Shown here: positions 6,550 through 8,806 of the stretch, piece by piece | Layout of the letters: every line of letters begins with the position of its first letter | Position numbering within the stretch: position 1 is the stretch's first letter | NCBI GenBank assembly: GCA_902462475.1 | Contig: CABQCB010000058.1 | Coordinates: 1 to 8,806 of the forward strand | DNA: 8,806 nucleotides | Direction of reading: 5' to 3' | Origin: an uncultured Oscillibacter sp. | Lineage (GTDB): Bacteria; Bacillota_A; Clostridia; Oscillospirales; Oscillospiraceae | Notes under the pieces: model-generated | Told to the model about the DNA's origin: nothing | The model's input: only the letters and a program-made list of their open reading frames with translations | The model's database searches: none | Made by a program: the position numbers and the translations under genes

Positions 6550-6569
6550 TCTGACACCCAGCTGTCAGA
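6550..6569. promoter_or_regulatory. operator-like inverted repeat at the transcription start of the redox operon
   Basis: TCTGACA (6550-6556) and TGTCAGA (6563-6569) are perfect 7-bp arms around 6 bp. The element lies just downstream of the minus-strand -10 box (6584-6579) and would cover positions of about +3 to +22 of that transcript. This is a classic place for a repressor such as a TetR- or GntR-type dimer. As RNA it would form a hairpin at the 5' end. No regulator gene is in the window. Confidence 0.45.
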
Positions 6570-6578
6570 CACAAGATC

Positions 6579-6606
6579 ATTATACAGGAAAATGCGAAAA
6601 ATTCAA
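6579..6606 (-). promoter_or_regulatory. sigma-A type promoter of the three-gene redox operon
   Basis: On the minus strand, TTGAAT (6606-6601) and a perfect TATAAT (6584-6579) are 16 bp apart. Transcription should start near 6572, giving a leader of about 300 nt before the first gene. It is the best minus-strand promoter match in the intergenic region. Confidence 0.6.
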
Positions 6607-6659
6607 TGGGAGCTGCCGGTATTTTTGGGCAGGATTCCGGCGGCTGCGCCCTGTGCCCC

Positions 6660-6688
6660 TTGATTGACAGCCGGAAGTTTGGTATAGT
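6660..6688 (+). promoter_or_regulatory. promoter of the ThyX-like / DHFR operon
   Basis: TTGATT (6660-6665) and TATAGT (6683-6688) are 17 bp apart. A better -35 match, TTGACA (6664-6669), overlaps it but would leave only 13 bp of spacing. The start site would be near 6695, about 27 nt before the ATG at 6722. Confidence 0.65.
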
Positions 6689-6721
6689 GGAAAAAATAAA
6701 ATGCAGCAGGAGGACTTTGCC

Positions 6722-7354
6722 ATGCTCAAGGTGGACCACATCAGCGTTATGAATCTGGAAAATGCGATCCGGGGGGCACGAAACCCCCTGAACAGCTGGG
6801 CCCGCAGCGACAGCTGTTACAATGAAACGGGGGAGTATGTGCTGGGGGAGAACGACCTGTCCTTGGCCGGACGGCTGTGCCGGGCGGGGAGCGATCACCG
6901 GAAATTCATCCGCCAAATCCTGGTGTCCATGGATATCACTGCCCCCCTGTACTGGTGGAAGGAGTTTGACACCTATAAAGTAGGCACCGTGGCCAACTCC
7001 ACCTCCACCATGCACAAGATCCACGCCAAGCCCTTTGAGTTGGCAGACTTCAGCACGGATCACATGACTGCCGCCACCTTGGCCCAGTTCCGGACCTGGG
7101 TGGATTATCTGGAGCAGGTGCGCCTGCGCTATATGGAGAACAAAGATAAGGCGGACTGGTACGACCTCATTCAGCTGCTTCCCACCAGCTATGACCAAAA
7201 GCGCACCGTCACCCTCAACTACGAGGTGCTGGCCAATATCTACTTTGCCCGCCGCAGCCACAAGCTGGACGAGTGGCACACCTTCTGCGGCGTCATCGCC
7301 GCCCTGCCCTACGCCCAGGAGATCATTCTGGCCTGCGGACAGGAAGAAAAGTGA
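6722..7354 (+). CDS. ThyX-like protein (diverged flavin-dependent thymidylate synthase family), function uncertain
   Basis: This 210-residue soluble protein resembles flavin-dependent thymidylate synthases in layout. An N-terminal strand-helix unit is followed by AGSDHRKFIRQ (55-65), recalling the ThyX GHxSxxEHxxF block. Next come DITAPLYWWKEFDTYK (71-86) and VANSTSTMH (90-98), where ThyX has its RHRxxS ... NExSxRY signature. The C-terminal LLPTSYDQKRTVTLNYEVL (152-170) and FARR (175-178) recall the ThyX LPxxxxTxxxxTxNxR segment. The RHRxxS core itself is missing, so catalysis by the standard ThyX route is doubtful. The overlap with dihydrofolate reductase downstream supports a folate or thymidylate role. 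The start is ATG 6722 with a GCAGGAGG site 8 nt upstream; an in-frame ATG at 6701 has no site, and the GGAGG lies inside that longer frame. The family call rests on recalled motif patterns, so a conserved hypothetical protein remains possible. Confidence 0.55.
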   Translation: MLKVDHISVMNLENAIRGARNPLNSWARSDSCYNETGEYVLGENDLSLAGRLCRAGSDHRKFIRQILVSMDITAPLYWWKEFDTYKVGTVANSTSTMHKIHAKPFELADFSTDHMTAATLAQFRTWVDYLEQVRLRYMENKDKADWYDLIQLLPTSYDQKRTVTLNYEVLANIYFARRSHKLDEWHTFCGVIAALPYAQEIILACGQEEK

Positions 7355-7827
7355 ATCTCATCGTGATCGCGGACCGCCGGTGGGGCATCGGTAAGGACGG
7401 CAGACAGCCCTTTTTTCTAAAAGAGGATCTCCGGCGGTTTCGAGAACTGACCCTGAGGGGATGTGTGATCATGGGACGCAGGACGCTGGAAGGGCTGCCT
7501 GGAGGGCGGCCCCTATCCGGGCGGCGGAACCTGGTGCTGTCTCGGACGCCAGGGTTTGTTCCCGAGGGGGCGGAGGTCTGCCGTAGTCCGGAGCAGGCTG
7601 CGGCGCTGGCCGGGCCGGAGGCCTTCGTCATCGGCGGGGCCGGAGTCTACCGGGCCATGCTGCCCTGGTGTGTCCAAGCCTACGTCACCCGGGTGGAGGA
7701 GGCATTTCCCGCCGACTGCTGGATGGTGGACCTGGACCGGGCACCGGAGTGGCGGCTGGCCGAACGGTCCGCTCTCATACAGGAGCAAGGACTGCATTAC
7801 CGTTTTGCACGGTATGTAAGGGAATGA
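7351..7827 (+). CDS. folA: dihydrofolate reductase
   Basis: This 158-residue enzyme, the normal length for the family, reduces dihydrofolate to tetrahydrofolate with NADPH in the cytoplasm. The N-terminal strand and Met20-type loop read IVIADRRWGIGKDG (4-17). The catalytic acid is D26 in FLKEDLRRF, and VIMGRRT (39-45) and RPLSGRRNLVLSR carry the NADPH-binding pattern. FVIGGAGVYRAMLP is the second dinucleotide motif. The usual PW before the acid is PF (P20-F21), and the downstream Pro of PWxLPxD is Lys, a modest active-site variation. The GTG start at 7351 overlaps the TGA of the upstream gene (GTGA, 7351-7354) and has AGGA 6 nt before it, indicating translational coupling. A longer open frame from 7273 lies within the upstream gene and was not used. 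Confidence 0.9.
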   Translation: MNLIVIADRRWGIGKDGRQPFFLKEDLRRFRELTLRGCVIMGRRTLEGLPGGRPLSGRRNLVLSRTPGFVPEGAEVCRSPEQAAALAGPEAFVIGGAGVYRAMLPWCVQAYVTRVEEAFPADCWMVDLDRAPEWRLAERSALIQEQGLHYRFARYVRE

Positions 7828-7832
7828 AACGA

Positions 7833-7856
7833 GGCCGCCGGGACATCCCGGCGGCC
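7833..7856 (+). terminator. GC-rich hairpin after dihydrofolate reductase
   Basis: GGCCGCCGGG (7833-7842) pairs perfectly with CCCGGCGGCC (7847-7856) around ACAT. It begins 5 nt after the DHFR stop. No T run follows, so it may act as a mRNA 3' end stabiliser or a Rho-independent terminator of poor quality. recG has its own promoter downstream, which fits a transcription boundary here. Confidence 0.5.
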
Positions 7857-7900
7857 CAAACTGGTTTGACCGGAAAGGACTGTTTCTTGCCTGCAAAATA

Positions 7901-7909
7901 TGGTACAAT
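7901..7909 (+). promoter_or_regulatory. extended -10 promoter of recG
   Basis: TACAAT (7904-7909) is preceded by the extended -10 element TGG (7901-7903). The -35 region at about 7881-7886 (TGTTTC) is a poor match, as is common with extended -10 promoters. The start would be near 7916, about 30 nt before the recG ATG. Confidence 0.5.
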
Positions 7910-7945
7910 GGAACCGTCAATCACCAGGGGAAAGAAGGTAGGAGC

Positions 7946-8806
7946 ATGGCTTTGGAGGAACGCACGCCGCTGACCCAGCTTCCGGGTATCGGCCCGGCCA
8001 AGGGCCGGGCGCTGGCCAGGCTGGGGCTGGAGCGGCTGGGGGACTTGCTGGAGCACTTTCCTCAGCGGTATGAGGACCGGCGGCGGTGTTGGACCATCCG
8101 CCAGGCCCCCCTGGAGCAGCCCTGCTGCGTGTCCGCCTTGGTGGCGGAAAGCCCCCGCCTGGCCCGGATCCGGAAAGGGCTGGAGCTGGTGAAGGTCAGA
8201 GCGGTGGACCACACGGGGGTGCTCCATCTGACCTTTTTCAACCAGGCGTATCTGAAAAACGCCCTGTCCCCCGGGGTGACTTATGTGTTTTACGGCCGGG
8301 TGGATGAGCTGGGCCGGGCGCGGACCATGGCCAATCCTGTGTTCGAGCGGGAGGGGGAGGGCAGGTACACCGGCCTCATTATGCCAGTATATCCCCTGAC
8401 TGCGGGCGTATCCAACCATTTGATGGCCGGCCTTGCCCGGCGGGCGGTGGAGGTGTGCGCGCCGGAGCGGGAGGAAATTTTGCCCGAACCCCTGCGCCTG
8501 ACCTATGGCCTGTGCCAGGTGGAGTACGCCTATCGCAATATCCATTTTCCCAAAGACTTTGAGGCTCTAGAGCTGGCCCGGCGGCGGCTGGTGTTTGAGG
8601 AACTGCTGGTGCTCACCTGCGGCATGGCTCTGCTGAAAGAGCGCCGGGGGCAGGGGGCTGGCCGGGGGCTGGACCGGGGCCGGGTGGAGGACTTTCTGTC
8701 CCTGCTCCCCTTTTCGCCCACCGGCGCCCAGCGGCGGGCTATGGAGGATATGGCGGCAGACCTGGCCTCCGGCCGGGCTATGAACCGTCTGGTCCAAGGG
8801 GATGTA
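7946..8806 (+). CDS. recG: ATP-dependent DNA helicase RecG (5' part, runs off the right edge)
   Basis: These 287 codons from an ATG at 7946 are open to the edge of the window. RecG remodels stalled replication forks and branched DNA. The helix-hairpin-helix-like LPGIGPAKGRALARLGL (12-28) and FPQRYEDR (39-46) are typical of the RecG N-terminus. The wedge/OB-fold region spans about 55-140, MPVYPLTAGVS (146-156) follows, and the helicase domain opens with FSPTGAQRRAM (256-266) and MNRLVQGDV (279-287). The window ends exactly where the Walker A sequence GSGKT would follow. Full RecG is about 680 residues, so roughly 40 percent is present. GAAGG (7934-7938) is the likely ribosome binding site, 7 nt before the ATG, with a second AGGAG adjoining it. 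It has its own promoter in the 118-bp gap after dihydrofolate reductase. Confidence 0.95.
   Translation, partial: MALEERTPLTQLPGIGPAKGRALARLGLERLGDLLEHFPQRYEDRRRCWTIRQAPLEQPCCVSALVAESPRLARIRKGLELVKVRAVDHTGVLHLTFFNQAYLKNALSPGVTYVFYGRVDELGRARTMANPVFEREGEGRYTGLIMPVYPLTAGVSNHLMAGLARRAVEVCAPEREEILPEPLRLTYGLCQVEYAYRNIHFPKDFEALELARRRLVFEELLVLTCGMALLKERRGQGAGRGLDRGRVEDFLSLLPFSPTGAQRRAMEDMAADLASGRAMNRLVQGDV

Larger units (their letters stand above)
6283..6721. other. intergenic regulatory region between divergent transcription units
   Basis: No gene is supported in this roughly 440-bp stretch. Open frames across it lack ribosome binding sites and recognisable protein content. It is more AT-rich than the flanking genes. 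It holds divergent promoters (minus 6579-6606, plus 6660-6688), a possible second minus promoter (6339-6365), an 8-bp hairpin (6305-6325), a 7-bp operator-like inverted repeat (6550-6569), a 12-bp tandem repeat (6451-6474), distant inverted arms TGTTCCA/TGGAACA (6427-6433 and 6474-6480), and the palindrome at 6281-6296. If the distal promoter is used, the redox operon has a leader of about 300 nt. Confidence 0.6.

Noticed and set aside
6303..6554. Possible small plus-strand gene (83 codons) in the intergenic region
   Set aside because: It has a TTG start, no ribosome binding site and no recognisable content, and it overlaps the promoter elements of the opposite strand.

Overview
The window reads as a chromosomal segment of a GC-rich, strictly anaerobic, low-oxygen-lifestyle Firmicute. 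A gut Oscillospiraceae-type clostridium (Flavonifractor / Pseudoflavonifractor / Intestinimonas-like) is my best guess. This is inferred from the GC-rich codon use, strong Gram-positive Shine-Dalgarno sequences, sigma-A type promoters, an S11 D-Ala-D-Ala carboxypeptidase with a C-terminal membrane anchor, and the abundance of soluble iron-sulfur flavoenzymes. No phage, transposon, CRISPR, tRNA or rRNA signal was seen.

Layout. (1) The left edge carries the first 48 codons of a minus-strand membrane-anchored protein of unknown function (1-145). (2) After a 240-bp divergent intergenic region with a clear promoter and a 5' UTR hairpin comes a plus-strand D,D-carboxypeptidase gene (386-1759). (3) A 16-bp-stem hairpin (1781-1816) separates it from a convergent minus-strand operon. 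(4) That operon, read right to left, has three genes: a 714-residue NuoG-GltD fusion packed with Fe-S cysteines and two Rossmann folds (6267-4123), a 223-residue stand-alone NuoF-type 4Fe-4S domain (4105-3434), and a fumarate-reductase/ketosteroid-dehydrogenase-fold flavoprotein (3391-1838). (5) A 440-bp intergenic region (6283-6721) holds divergent promoters, several inverted repeats and a 12-bp tandem repeat. (6) On the plus strand follow a ThyX-like protein (6722-7354) translationally coupled to dihydrofolate reductase (7351-7827). (7) The start of recG, with its own promoter, runs off the right edge (7946-8806+).

How the genes work together. The three-gene minus operon is the most interesting part. 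It looks like a soluble, cytoplasmic, NAD(P)H-linked electron-transfer complex. The GltD-like module would oxidise NAD(P)H, a chain of Fe-S clusters in the NuoG-like half and the small NuoF-like subunit would carry electrons, and the FAD subunit would reduce (or oxidise) an unidentified organic substrate. The flavoprotein lacks the residues that define fumarate reductase, so its substrate is open. The NuoF-like subunit has lost the NADH/FMN-binding half and one cluster cysteine. I do not recognise this exact three-gene arrangement as a characterised enzyme. On the other side, the ThyX-like/DHFR pair belongs to folate and thymidylate metabolism, and dacF-like and recG are housekeeping genes for the cell wall and DNA repair.
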